A stretch of 21,783 nt of DNA, from positions 1 to 21,783 of the forward strand of contig NZ_JAIQUM010000077.1 of assembly GCF_020075705.1 (NCBI RefSeq), read 5' to 3'. Positions 6,925 through 14,263 of the stretch are shown here, piece after piece (within the stretch, counting starts at the first letter, position 1; each line of letters begins with the position of its first letter). The notes below the pieces were generated by a model. That model made no database searches, was not told the origin of the DNA, and saw only the letters and a program-made list of their open reading frames with translations. This DNA is from Metabacillus rhizolycopersici. Its GTDB lineage: Bacteria; Bacillota; Bacilli; Bacillales; Bacillaceae. The position numbers and the translations under genes are program-made.

Positions 6925-7692
6925 ATGAAAATCCTAGTGTTATTAAAACAGACGTTTGATACCGAAGAGAAAATAACTCTTGAAAATGGCAATGTCAGCG
7001 AACAAGGGGTTGAATTCATCATCAATCCGTATGATGAGTACGCTGTGGAAGAAGCTGTGAAATTAAAAGAAGAATTAGGGGCAGAAGTAACGTTACTTAC
7101 TGTTGGCCCGTCTCGGACGGAAACTGCGATTCGAACTGCTCTGGCAATGGGAGTAGATAAGGCTGTGCAGATTGAACATGATGGTTCAGAAGCAGATGAA
7201 TATGTTATTTCGAATATCATTGCTGCTACTGTCAAGAACCAGGCCTTTGATCTCATTCTTGGCGGTAATACGGCAGTAGATTCAGGGGCAGGCCAAATTG
7301 CCATCCGAGTAGCGGAAATTCTAGGGATTCCTCATGTTGCGACGATTACTAAATTATCTATTGATGGAAGGAAAGCAACTGTAGAAAGAGATGTAGAAGG
7401 GGATTTGGAGACGATCGAAGTTGAGCTTCCTTTCTTGGCGACTGCCCAACAAGGGTTGAATGAACCACGTTATCCCTCTCTTCCAGGGATTATGAAGGCA
7501 AAGAAAAAGCCGATTGAACATCTTGATGTGAATGAACTGGATATTTCAAAAACGGACCTATGTGCTAAGACAGAAGTACTTGATCAATATTTGCCGTCTA
7601 AGAAGCAAGCAGGGAGAACTCTAACAGGAGAAATGGCTAATCAGGTTAGCGAATTAGTTCAACTGCTTCGCACAAATGCAAAAGTTCTTTAA
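6925..7692 (+). CDS. etfB: Electron transfer flavoprotein, beta subunit
   Basis: 255-aa EtfB, normal length. It forms a soluble FAD/AMP heterodimer with EtfA that collects electrons from acyl-CoA dehydrogenases. Visible family features are the N-terminal KILVLLKQTFD strand, the nucleotide-binding stretch LLTVGPSRTETAIRTALAMG (58-77), LILGGNTAVDSGAGQ (110-124) and the beta-subunit signature VERDVEGD...LPFLATAQQGLNEPRYPSLPGIM (153-190). ATG at 6925 follows GGAAAAGAGG. First of three genes (etfB, etfA, acyl-CoA dehydrogenase) behind its own sigma-54 promoter. Probably a paralogue dedicated to this pathway, as Bacillaceae usually carry another etfBA elsewhere (inference). Confidence 0.95.
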   Translation: MKILVLLKQTFDTEEKITLENGNVSEQGVEFIINPYDEYAVEEAVKLKEELGAEVTLLTVGPSRTETAIRTALAMGVDKAVQIEHDGSEADEYVISNIIAATVKNQAFDLILGGNTAVDSGAGQIAIRVAEILGIPHVATITKLSIDGRKATVERDVEGDLETIEVELPFLATAQQGLNEPRYPSLPGIMKAKKKPIEHLDVNELDISKTDLCAKTEVLDQYLPSKKQAGRTLTGEMANQVSELVQLLRTNAKVL

Positions 7693-7709
7693 AGGAGAGG
7701 ATTGAGAAG

Positions 7710-8678
7710 ATGAGTAAAGTACTTGTAGTTGCTGAGGTAAAAGACGGAAAATTAAGAAATGTATCCATTGAAGCATTAACGTTAGCTCAATCTTTAGGGG
7801 GAGATGGGGAAGTAAGTGCAGTCCTTTTTGGCTCAGGAGCAGACGTTTTTCTAGAAGACATCAGCAAATTCGGAGCCGATCGGCTGTATGTGACAGACAA
7901 CCAGGCTTTATCTACTTATACAACAGATGCTTATGCCCAAGCATTGACTGGCTTGATTGAAGAAGTACAGGCAGATATCATTCTTATGGGTCATACAGCT
8001 ATCGGGAAAGATTTAACACCGCGGGTTGCCGCACGTTTGGGGATCGGTTTAATATCCGATTGTACTGGAGTAGAAACAAAGGATGGCAAGATTGTGTTTA
8101 CTCGTCCGATATATGCGGGCAAAGTATTTGAGAAGAAAACATTCCGTGAAGGAAAGCAATTTGCTACTCTTCGTCCAAATAACTTTGAGACGGTAGAGAA
8201 ACATGTTCAGACCGAGTTAATTTACTTCCACCCGCAAATAAAAGATTTGCGAACGATTGTTAAGGAAATCGTGAGAAAAACTTCAGGTGAGGTAGATCTC
8301 AGTGAAGCTAAAATCATTGTTTCCGGCGGCAGGGGAGTAAAGAGTATGGAGGGGTTTAATCCACTTAGAGAATTAGCGGAGGTCCTGGGAGGAGCAGTTG
8401 GTGCCTCACGGGGGGCTTGCGACGCTGAATATTGTGATTATTCTTTGCAAATTGGTCAAACAGGAAAAGTCGTCACTCCTGATCTCTATATCGCATGCGG
8501 CATTTCAGGTGCCATCCAGCACTTGGCTGGTATGTCTAATTCGAAAATTATTGTCGCAATTAATAAAGATCCGGAGGCACCTATTTTTCAAGTAGCTGAT
8601 TACGGGATTGTCGGCGATTTATTTGAGGTTGTCCCTATGTTGACGGAAGAAATTAGAAAGGCATTGGTAACTAGTTAA
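7710..8678 (+). CDS. etfA: Electron transfer flavoprotein, alpha subunit
   Basis: 322-aa EtfA. The C-terminal FAD-binding domain is complete: GGRGVKS (206-212), GASRGACDA (231-239), IGQTGKVV (248-255), the alpha-subunit signature around [13 protein letters not shown] (263-275), [20 protein letters not shown] (284-303). The ATG at 7710 lies 17 bp after etfB with an AAAGGAGAGG ribosome binding site in between, so the two are co-transcribed and probably translated in balance. It carries the redox-active FAD and should hand electrons to the membrane Fe-S protein encoded at 4578-6650. Confidence 0.95.
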   Translation: MSKVLVVAEVKDGKLRNVSIEALTLAQSLGGDGEVSAVLFGSGADVFLEDISKFGADRLYVTDNQALSTYTTDAYAQALTGLIEEVQADIILMGHTAIGKDLTPRVAARLGIGLISDCTGVETKDGKIVFTRPIYAGKVFEKKTFREGKQFATLRPNNFETVEKHVQTELIYFHPQIKDLRTIVKEIVRKTSGEVDLSEAKIIVSGGRGVKSMEGFNPLRELAEVLGGAVGASRGACDAEYCDYSLQIGQTGKVVTPDLYIACGISGAIQHLAGMSNSKIIVAINKDPEAPIFQVADYGIVGDLFEVVPMLTEEIRKALVTS

Positions 8679-8689
8679 ATCTGCATGGT

Positions 8690-8709
8690 GAAGGGGACAG
8701 TCACCCTTC
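8690..8709 (+). other. Small hairpin between etfA and the acyl-CoA dehydrogenase gene
   Basis: GAAGGG (8690-8695) and CCCTTC (8704-8709) can pair around an 8-base loop; GGTGA/TCACC offers a competing pairing. No T run follows, so it is not a standard terminator. It may act as an mRNA stability or processing element between the two genes. Confidence 0.3.
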
Positions 8710-8796
8710 CTATGAAGCTCAGGGAGCACACGGAAGAACTAATTTAGATACACTATGAAATCAAACTATAAATGATAAATTTGGAGGGAAACAAAA

Positions 8797-9981
8797 ATGT
8801 TAGCAAATACTATTTCAGATTCTCAGAAAAAATCACGTCCTTTTTTTACTCAAGAGCACTTGATGTTTCAGGATTCGTTACGCAAATTTCTTGAAAAAGA
8901 AGCTGTTCCTTATTTCGATCAATGGGAGAAAGATCGACTCGTGCCACGTTCGTTTTGGAAGAAGATGGGTGACCAGGGTTTTCTTTGCTCGTGGGTAGAT
9001 GAACGTTACGGCGGACTTGGGCTCGATTTCGGCTTTGCTATCATCCTTGCTGAAGAGTCAATACGAGTTGGATATGGATTAGGAGGAGGACACCTGCATA
9101 GCTCGATTGTAACTCCTTATATTGCCTCGTACGGTACTGAAGAGCAGAAGCAAAAATATTTGCCTGGCTGCATCAGTGGAGACATCCTCACAGCTGTTGC
9201 CATGAGCGAGCCTGGAACCGGTTCAAATCTTGCAGGTCTTCGCACTACCGCTGTCAAGGATGGGGACAGTTATATCATTAACGGTCAAAAAACCTTTATT
9301 TCTAATGGGATTCAATCGGACTTGGTGGTGGTAGCCTGCAAAACCGATCCGAATGCTAATCCCCCGCATAAAGGGGTCAGCCTTTTCCTTATAGAAGATG
9401 GTACGCCTGGATTTTCCCGTGGACGAAAGTTGGACAAAATAGGGCTGGACGCTCAGGATACTGCGGAATTAATTTTTGAAGATGTGCGAGTACCGGCTTC
9501 TAATCTTCTTGGCGAAGAAGGAATGGGATTCACTTATTTGATGAGCAAGCTTCAGCAGGAAAGACTTCTGGTTGCTCTTGGTGCTCAAGTAGCTGCTGAG
9601 GATATGCTCAGTTTAACTGTAGATTATGTAAAAGAGCGTGAAGCATTCGGAAAGAAGATCAGCGAATTCCAGAATACTCAATTTAAGCTTGCGGAGATTG
9701 CCACGCAAGTTCAAATTGGCCGTACCTTTATTGATGATCTCGTTGTCAAATACATGCAGGGACAAGATGTGATTACAGAGGTATCTATGGCTAAATATTG
9801 GATCACCGATATGGCGAGAAAAAATGCGGCTGAATGCCTGCAACTTCATGGCGGTTATGGTTTTATGGAAGAATATAAAATTGCCCGCCGTTACCGGGAT
9901 ATTGCCGTTGCCCCGATTTTTGGCGGAACTAACGAAATCATGAAGGTCATAATTGCAAAAAAATTAGGATTAAATGGATAG
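8797..9981 (+). CDS. Acyl-CoA dehydrogenase (long-chain/LCAD-like)
   Basis: 394-aa acyl-CoA dehydrogenase. It has the FAD/substrate motif AVAMSEPGTGSNLAGL (133-148), GQKTFISNG (163-171) and the C-terminal HGGYGFMEEY...RRYRD. Near the C-terminus IFGGTNEI (374-381) carries Gly376 where MCAD/SCAD-type enzymes have the catalytic Glu (YEGT). LCAD- and IVD-type enzymes use a Glu on helix G instead, and Glu255 in LQQERLLVA is at the right place for it. It therefore should be active and LCAD-like. Oxidises acyl-CoA to trans-2-enoyl-CoA, reducing EtfBA. The ATG follows TTGGAGGG, 118 bp after etfA; a terminator lies ~80 bp downstream. Confidence 0.92.
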   Translation: MLANTISDSQKKSRPFFTQEHLMFQDSLRKFLEKEAVPYFDQWEKDRLVPRSFWKKMGDQGFLCSWVDERYGGLGLDFGFAIILAEESIRVGYGLGGGHLHSSIVTPYIASYGTEEQKQKYLPGCISGDILTAVAMSEPGTGSNLAGLRTTAVKDGDSYIINGQKTFISNGIQSDLVVVACKTDPNANPPHKGVSLFLIEDGTPGFSRGRKLDKIGLDAQDTAELIFEDVRVPASNLLGEEGMGFTYLMSKLQQERLLVALGAQVAAEDMLSLTVDYVKEREAFGKKISEFQNTQFKLAEIATQVQIGRTFIDDLVVKYMQGQDVITEVSMAKYWITDMARKNAAECLQLHGGYGFMEEYKIARRYRDIAVAPIFGGTNEIMKVIIAKKLGLNG

Positions 9982-9994
9982 AGGTAGCTAAAGT

Positions 9995-10027
9995 ACGGTT
10001 CTCTTAATGGGGTCGGGAGGACTCGGC
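9995..10027 (+). other. Possible remnant of a group II intron 3' end
   Basis: GTACGGTTCT (9995-10004) looks like the 3' strand of a bacterial group II intron domain V. The following GGGTC-GGGAG-GACTC can fold as a domain-VI-like hairpin and leads to a CCTATACGAC-like 3' end. The 5' strand of domain V (GAGCCGTA...) is missing, so at most a scar remains. It could also be chance. Confidence 0.3.
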
Positions 10028-10058
10028 CTATACGACAGATTGTTTTACTTATGAGTGT

Positions 10059-10094
10059 AATCTTCTTCCGATACTTCATCGGGAGAAGATTTTT
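10059..10094 (+). terminator. Rho-independent terminator after the acyl-CoA dehydrogenase gene
   Basis: AATCTTCTTCCGAT (10059-10072) pairs with ATCGGGAGAAGATT (10078-10091) with one G-T wobble, a 5-base loop and a short T run after the stem. It ends the etfB-etfA-acyl-CoA dehydrogenase unit. Confidence 0.75.
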
Positions 10095-10195
10095 AACATT
10101 TGATTCTGAAGCGTACCGTGAAGCTCCACAGCGGTAATCAGCGCTGCTGTTTCTTCCCCACTCATTTGTCTCGGACTCGTTTTTCCCTCGGACAC
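10076..10195 (-). CDS. Possible tiny ORF or gene remnant
   Basis: A 39-codon minus-strand frame runs from GTG 10195 to TGA 10078-10076. Its peptide contains MSGEETAALITAVELHGTLQ, which has the balanced, helical look of real protein. No ribosome binding site precedes the GTG and no family is recognised. A competing frame from ATG 10217 looks less natural (many Asn/Arg/Ser), so a frameshift between them is possible. The stop lies inside the terminator stem. I treat it as doubtful; it may be a relic of a gene deleted together with the intron-like scar. Confidence 0.22.
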   Translation of the reverse strand: MSEGKTSPRQMSGEETAALITAVELHGTLQNQMLKIFSR

Positions 10196-10292
10196 CAATA
10201 TAAATAAAAGCCATCACCGCTCTGCCGCCTGACCCAAGAAAGGCTTTATTACAATAAACAATTAAAGATAATGGGTAGTTAGGAGAATTTGT

Positions 10293-10460
10293 ATGATAAT
10301 TATAGATATATATGAATTAGAATACAGGATCAACCAACTGAAAGAAGAATTAATCCAGATTGCTAAAGCAACTGGTTTAAATAGCCCTAAGACCATTTGT
10401 TTTAGTCAGAAATTAGACCAAATCATCACGATTTATCAAAAACTCTCTTATAAAAAATGA
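10293..10460 (+). CDS. Spo0E-like aspartyl-phosphate phosphatase
   Basis: 55-aa protein with the Spo0E family layout: an N-terminal helix (IYELEYRINQLKEELIQIAKATGLNS broken here into heptad-like positions 6-31), a turn, and a second helix starting with the signature SQKLD (38-42) followed by QIITIYQKL. Members remove phosphate from Spo0A~P and so delay sporulation. The ATG at 10293 has an AGGAG site upstream. It stands between the acyl-CoA dehydrogenase terminator and the citrate synthase gene. Whether it is co-regulated with either is unknown. The gene itself marks the host as a spore former. Confidence 0.85.
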   Translation: MIIIDIYELEYRINQLKEELIQIAKATGLNSPKTICFSQKLDQIITIYQKLSYKK

Positions 10461-10603
10461 AAAATAGCAACATGTTGTAGGGTGAAAATAAAATCATTTC
10501 TGTAGTGCTTAAAGTAAAATTATAGCTCTAAATCTTAAAACTAAGAATGGTGATATTTATTAGTAAGGTTTTTAGAACTGTAAAAGAAAAGAGGAGAGAG
10601 AAC

Positions 10604-11713
10604 ATGTTAACAACTGGATTAGAGGGGGTTGTGGCTACACAATCCGGAATAAGTTCTATTATGAACGGAGTATTAACATATAGAGGAATCAACATTAATG
10701 AATTAGCTGAGCATGCAAGCTTTGAAGAGGTCATGTACTTGTTGTGGAACGATGATTTGCCAACAGCTCAACAACTTACTGAACTTAAGAAGGAGCTCGC
10801 TGTACAAGGTGTATTGCCAGAAGAAATCATTTCTCTCCTTAAATCCTTCCCGAAGGATGCCCATCCAATGGTTATACTTAGAACGGTTATATCAGCACTC
10901 GAGATGTACGATTCACAAGCATACGATATGTCTCTTGAAGCGAATCACCGCAAGGCTTTGAATATACAAGCGAAAATTTCGACAGTAGTAGCAGCTATCC
11001 AACGAGTAAAAGAAAACAAAAATATTTTATCTCCAAAACCTGAGTTTAGTTTTTCTCAAAATTTCTTATATATGTTAAATGGTGAAGAACCAGAGGAGAT
11101 CGCTAGTAAATCATTAGATACGGCTCTTGTTCTTCATGCAGATCACGAATTAAATGCATCAACATTTGCTTCCCGAGTAACGGTAGGAACGCTAGCTAAC
11201 ATCTATTCAGGAATTGTGTCGGCAATAGGTACATTAAGCGGACCTTTGCACGGAGGAGCTAATGAATCGGTAATGGAAATGTTAGAGGAAATTGGTGAGG
11301 TTGAAAATACAGAGCCTTATATTTGCAAAGCTTTAGTTGATAAGAAAAAAATCATGGGTTTCGGTCACCGCGTCTATAAATCAGGAGATCCACGTGCTAA
11401 ATACTTAAAGAACATGGCGGAAAATTTGACAACACTTACAGGACAAAGTAAATTTTTCGATATTTCTGTGAAAATCGATGAAATCATTACATTGGAAAAG
11501 GGCTTGCTTCCTAACGTAGATTTCTACTCAGCAACGACTTACCATAGTTTAGGAATCAATAGGAACCTTTTTACTCCCATCTTTGCTGTAAGCAGAACAT
11601 CGGGTTGGACAGCTCATATTCTTGAACAGTATTCTAATAACCGCTTAATTCGTCCAAGAGCGGAGTATATTGGACCACAGTTAAGGCACTATGTTCCAGT
11701 GGAACATAGATAA
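10604..11713 (+). CDS. Citrate synthase (CitZ/MmgD type)
   Basis: 369-aa type I-like small citrate synthase. It condenses acetyl-CoA (or propionyl-CoA in 2-methylcitrate synthases) with oxaloacetate. The catalytic triad is visible: His216 in GPLHGGAN, His255 in GFGHRVY, Asp306 in NVDFYSA; also LHADHELNAST (177-187) and the C-terminal NNRLIRPRAEY. I chose ATG 10604 because GAGGAGAGAG precedes it and MxxTGLEGVVAT is the normal family start; an in-frame upstream start at 10547 has no ribosome binding site. The absence of prpD/prpB-like genes nearby and the presence of isocitrate lyase and malate synthase favour citrate over methylcitrate. Likely a paralogue feeding pathway acetyl-CoA into the TCA/glyoxylate cycles. 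Confidence 0.9.
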   Translation: MLTTGLEGVVATQSGISSIMNGVLTYRGININELAEHASFEEVMYLLWNDDLPTAQQLTELKKELAVQGVLPEEIISLLKSFPKDAHPMVILRTVISALEMYDSQAYDMSLEANHRKALNIQAKISTVVAAIQRVKENKNILSPKPEFSFSQNFLYMLNGEEPEEIASKSLDTALVLHADHELNASTFASRVTVGTLANIYSGIVSAIGTLSGPLHGGANESVMEMLEEIGEVENTEPYICKALVDKKKIMGFGHRVYKSGDPRAKYLKNMAENLTTLTGQSKFFDISVKIDEIITLEKGLLPNVDFYSATTYHSLGINRNLFTPIFAVSRTSGWTAHILEQYSNNRLIRPRAEYIGPQLRHYVPVEHR

Positions 11714-11909
11714 GCTATTTCAATACTATCGTACTATTTTTAAATAAATGCAACCTTTGCATCAGAACTCATTTCGTGTTTTTTATGGTCTTGTCAGATT
11801 CGGAAATAAACTTTGGGAACATTGTATTTTGTTCCAGGGATGCCTCTTTTTGTCGTTTATTTATGGAAGATTATTCATAATCAATCCGATAATCTAGGTC
11901 AAAAAGAAA

Positions 11910-11956
11910 AAGTATTGCCGACACATCTGTATCTATAAGATGTGTCGGCAATACTT
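11910..11956. terminator. Strong bidirectional terminator
   Basis: A perfect 19-bp stem AAGTATTGCCGACACATCT (11910-11928) / AGATGTGTCGGCAATACTT (11938-11956) with a 9-base loop lies between the convergent citrate synthase and activator genes. T-rich bases follow on the plus strand (ATTTCTTTT) and the mirror A-rich stretch (AAAAAGAAA) serves the minus strand. Confidence 0.9.
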
Positions 11957-11984
11957 ATTTCTTTTCGTTCTCCAACAATTCATA

Positions 11985-13724
11985 TCAGGTAGGTATTATT
12001 GTCAAATTATATTTTTTAAGTTTTCTTACGATCGTTGCCTGGCTCGACCCCAATCCTTCTGCCAATTCATATGTATTTTTAAATTTTTGGACTGCAACGG
12101 ATAATATCTCACGTTCAGCATTCTCGGCTGCTTCCTTCAGTGTCATCTCGTTAATAGCAACTGGTACCTTGTCCTGATATTCTTCCGGAAGATCAACTGT
12201 AGTGATAAAATTAGAAGGCACCGTAATGACTAGTCGTTCCACAAGGTTAGATAGCTCTCTCACATTCCCCGGCCAATTATAGTTGTAGAAAAAATTTTTA
12301 ATATTCTGGTCGAATTCTTTGGAAATTCCATAAGTATTAGTTACTTTCTGAAGAATTGATTGAACAAGAGGTAATATATCCTCTCTTCTTTCCCGCAAAG
12401 GAGGGATTGAGATTGGAAGCACATTTAAGCGATAATACAAATCTTCTCTAAATTCACCCTTTTCAACCATTTCTTTTAGATTTCGATTGGTTGCTGCTAT
12501 AAGCCTTACATCTATACTTTTGGGTTTTGTTCCGCCAATCCGCTGAATCTGTTTATCCTGCAAAGCACGGAGCAGTTTTACCTGTAAAGCTAAAGGTAGT
12601 TCTCCCACTTCATCTAAAAACAAAACCCCTTTATCGGCTAATTCAAACAGTCCGGGTTTTCCTGACCGACTCGCACCTGTAAAAGAGCCCGCTTCAAAAC
12701 CGAATAACTCTGATTCCAAGAGATCATTAGGAATAGATCCACAATTAATTTTTATGAATTCCCCCTTTAGCTGTCTTTGACTAGCATGGTAAATATGCTG
12801 GGCCAGTATATCTTTCCCTACACCTGTTTCCCCAAGTATTAGTACAGTAGCATCATAATTAGCAATCCGATCTCCCATCTCATAAATATCTAACATTTGT
12901 TTACTTTCTACGACAACATTTGGATTCCACGATGTTTTGTTTTTTAACTTTTCTAACTCTGCTTTATACTGTTCACTTATTTCCAATGCCTTTTTTAACT
13001 CTTGATAAAGATGATTTAATTCTGAGAGATCCCGAAGATAGGTGACCACTTTCTTGATTTCTCCGTCCTCACTATAAATGGGTACAGCGGTTTTTAAGTA
13101 TGTGTTGAAGTGGTTAGTTGGTATTGAATGGATTGTTTTTCCCTGTTCAAGCACCTTAAAGGTCATCGCTTCATCAACAACCCCATCTTGAAGTAATTGC
13201 TTGATATTCTTTCCTATAAAAGTTTCCTTTGGATGACCAATGGCTCTCTCTACAGCGGCATTTATTTTTAGCGTCAATCCATCACTGTCTGTAATGTAAA
13301 TGCCATCGGAAGAGTTCTCAAAAATTGCGTCTAATTCTCTATTCTCATGCTCTAACTCGTTTATCATACCTTGTAAATGTTGAATGGAGGTGCCGTCTGA
13401 GACAATGTATAGTACCAATGTTTCAGTGTCACACTCGATATAGTTATATTGCAATAAATAAGATTGATTCTCTAGTCTCGCTAAAATAAGCTGTTTCTCA
13501 AATGTTTCCCATTGATGAAATAATTCTTTTATATTTTTCCCAATCACAACTTTGTCAAAGTGCCTGGAAAAGAGAGAATTATAGTTTTTAATTACCTTTT
13601 GTTGATTTGTTATTATCATAGGAAATGGAATAGACTCCAGCCAATCCGGAAATATATCCAATGCTTGCCACTCCTTCTTTACAGAAAATGAATGCGTTTT
13701 CAATTTTAGGTGATAGAAGTTCAT
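11985..13724 (-). CDS. Sigma-54-dependent transcriptional activator (PAS-PAS-AAA+-Fis HTH)
   Basis: 579-aa enhancer-binding protein. Residues ~25-110 and ~132-240 look like two PAS sensor domains (the second opens ELDAIFENSSDGIYITDSDG), followed by a short coiled coil (~236-262). The AAA+ domain spans ~270-510: Walker A GETGVGKD (298-305), the sigma-54-contacting loop GSFTGA (346-351; usual form GAFTGA), Walker B GVLFLDE (366-372), FREDLYYRLNVLPI and WPGNVREL (484-491). The C-terminus (~528-575) is a Fis-type DNA-binding helix-turn-helix. It is transcribed away from the acyl-CoA synthetase operon and lies amid four sigma-54 promoters, so it probably controls them. The ligand sensed by PAS is unknown. 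The start ATG has only a weak ribosome binding site. Confidence 0.93.
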   Translation of the reverse strand: MNFYHLKLKTHSFSVKKEWQALDIFPDWLESIPFPMIITNQQKVIKNYNSLFSRHFDKVVIGKNIKELFHQWETFEKQLILARLENQSYLLQYNYIECDTETLVLYIVSDGTSIQHLQGMINELEHENRELDAIFENSSDGIYITDSDGLTLKINAAVERAIGHPKETFIGKNIKQLLQDGVVDEAMTFKVLEQGKTIHSIPTNHFNTYLKTAVPIYSEDGEIKKVVTYLRDLSELNHLYQELKKALEISEQYKAELEKLKNKTSWNPNVVVESKQMLDIYEMGDRIANYDATVLILGETGVGKDILAQHIYHASQRQLKGEFIKINCGSIPNDLLESELFGFEAGSFTGASRSGKPGLFELADKGVLFLDEVGELPLALQVKLLRALQDKQIQRIGGTKPKSIDVRLIAATNRNLKEMVEKGEFREDLYYRLNVLPISIPPLRERREDILPLVQSILQKVTNTYGISKEFDQNIKNFFYNYNWPGNVRELSNLVERLVITVPSNFITTVDLPEEYQDKVPVAINEMTLKEAAENAEREILSVAVQKFKNTYELAEGLGSSQATIVRKLKKYNLTIIPT

Positions 13725-13812
13725 TCGATGTAGAATTTACCTAGTGTATATTTATATGAATATTTAGAATACTTTCTAGAATCATACCTTTTAAATACAA
13801 AAGGGTCAACTC

Positions 13813-13941
13813 TATAATATGAAGTTTTTATATAAGGGAGGAAGTTTGTCTAATTTTGTGTAATCAATACGCGTGTTAAATTATATTTGTTCTATTAATC
13901 AGTTTAACAGAAGCTCACATTAATGTTCTGCTTCTTTTTTT
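13813..13941 (+). ncRNA. Possible short transcript or gene relic (promoter, RBS, terminator)
   Basis: TATAAT at 13813-13818 (weak TTTAAA 17 bp upstream) is followed by a good ribosome binding site AAGGGAGGAAG (13834-13844). A 5-codon frame TTG...TAA (13846-13863) comes next, then a hairpin AGAAGC / GCTTCT (13909-13914/13930-13935) with a run of seven Ts. The parts suggest a ~120-base transcript: a small RNA, a tiny peptide, or the shell of a deleted gene. No family recognised. Confidence 0.3.
13909..13941 (+). terminator. Rho-independent terminator-like hairpin in the divergent intergenic region
   Basis: AGAAGC (13909-13914) and GCTTCT (13930-13935) pair, followed by an unbroken T run to 13941. 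It points in the plus direction although no annotated gene precedes it, and it may insulate the acyl-CoA synthetase promoter from read-through. Confidence 0.5.
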
Positions 13942-14097
13942 CGGTTTGTACTTTTTTAAAACAATAAATTTTCTGGTTAAAACTTTGGGGGCAACGTATT
14001 AACGGATCCAAATCAGGTATCAACTGGTTAGGATGACGGAAAGAATGTGGTGGAAACTCCTAAAGAAATTGAAAGAAGTCCTTAAATTGATTTTTAA

Positions 14098-14131
14098 TTC
14101 AAAAATAAATTTTACGTTTCAAAAATGATTT
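14098..14131 (+). promoter_or_regulatory. Candidate upstream activator sites for the acyl-CoA synthetase operon
   Basis: TTCAAAAATAAATT (from 14098) and TTCAAAAATGATTT (from 14118) are a direct repeat with exactly 20-bp spacing, ~110 bp upstream of the promoter at 14237-14254. The same paired arrangement precedes the thiolase operon promoter. Confidence 0.4.
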
Positions 14132-14236
14132 AACTAGAACATGGAAAAGCGAACAAGATAATTTAACTATGAATCTTGCAAATTAAAGCATAATGAATAA
14201 ATCCTTATTATTATTGTATTTTAATTAATCTGAATC

Positions 14237-14254
14237 TTGGCACTATTTTTGCAA
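14237..14254 (+). promoter_or_regulatory. Sigma-54 (-24/-12) promoter of the acyl-CoA synthetase operon
   Basis: TTGGCACTATTTTTGCAA has GG (14239-14240) and GC (14251-14252) 10 bases apart. It differs from the thiolase-operon promoter at only one base (T for C in the spacer). Predicted start near 14264. Confidence 0.85.
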
Positions 14255-14263
14255 ATACCATAT

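Noticed and set aside
6885..7304. 139-codon minus-strand open frame opposite etfB
   Set aside because: It lies inside the clear etfB gene, has no ribosome binding site, and its Ser/Thr/Ala-rich peptide is what an antisense read of a coding region gives.
9891..10217. 108-codon minus-strand frame overlapping the acyl-CoA dehydrogenase 3' end
   Set aside because: It crosses the terminator and the opposite-strand gene end, and has no start signal or recognisable domain; only the shorter alternative frame at 10076-10195 looks mildly natural.
10468..10477. Palindrome CAACATGTTG upstream of citrate synthase as an operator
   Set aside because: Ten bases with no supporting second copy or clear promoter nearby; too weak to call.
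10547..10603. Upstream start for citrate synthase adding 19 residues
   Set aside because: The extra residues (Ile/Phe/Lys-rich) are not part of the family, no ribosome binding site precedes 10547, and GAGGAGAGAG sits just before ATG 10604.
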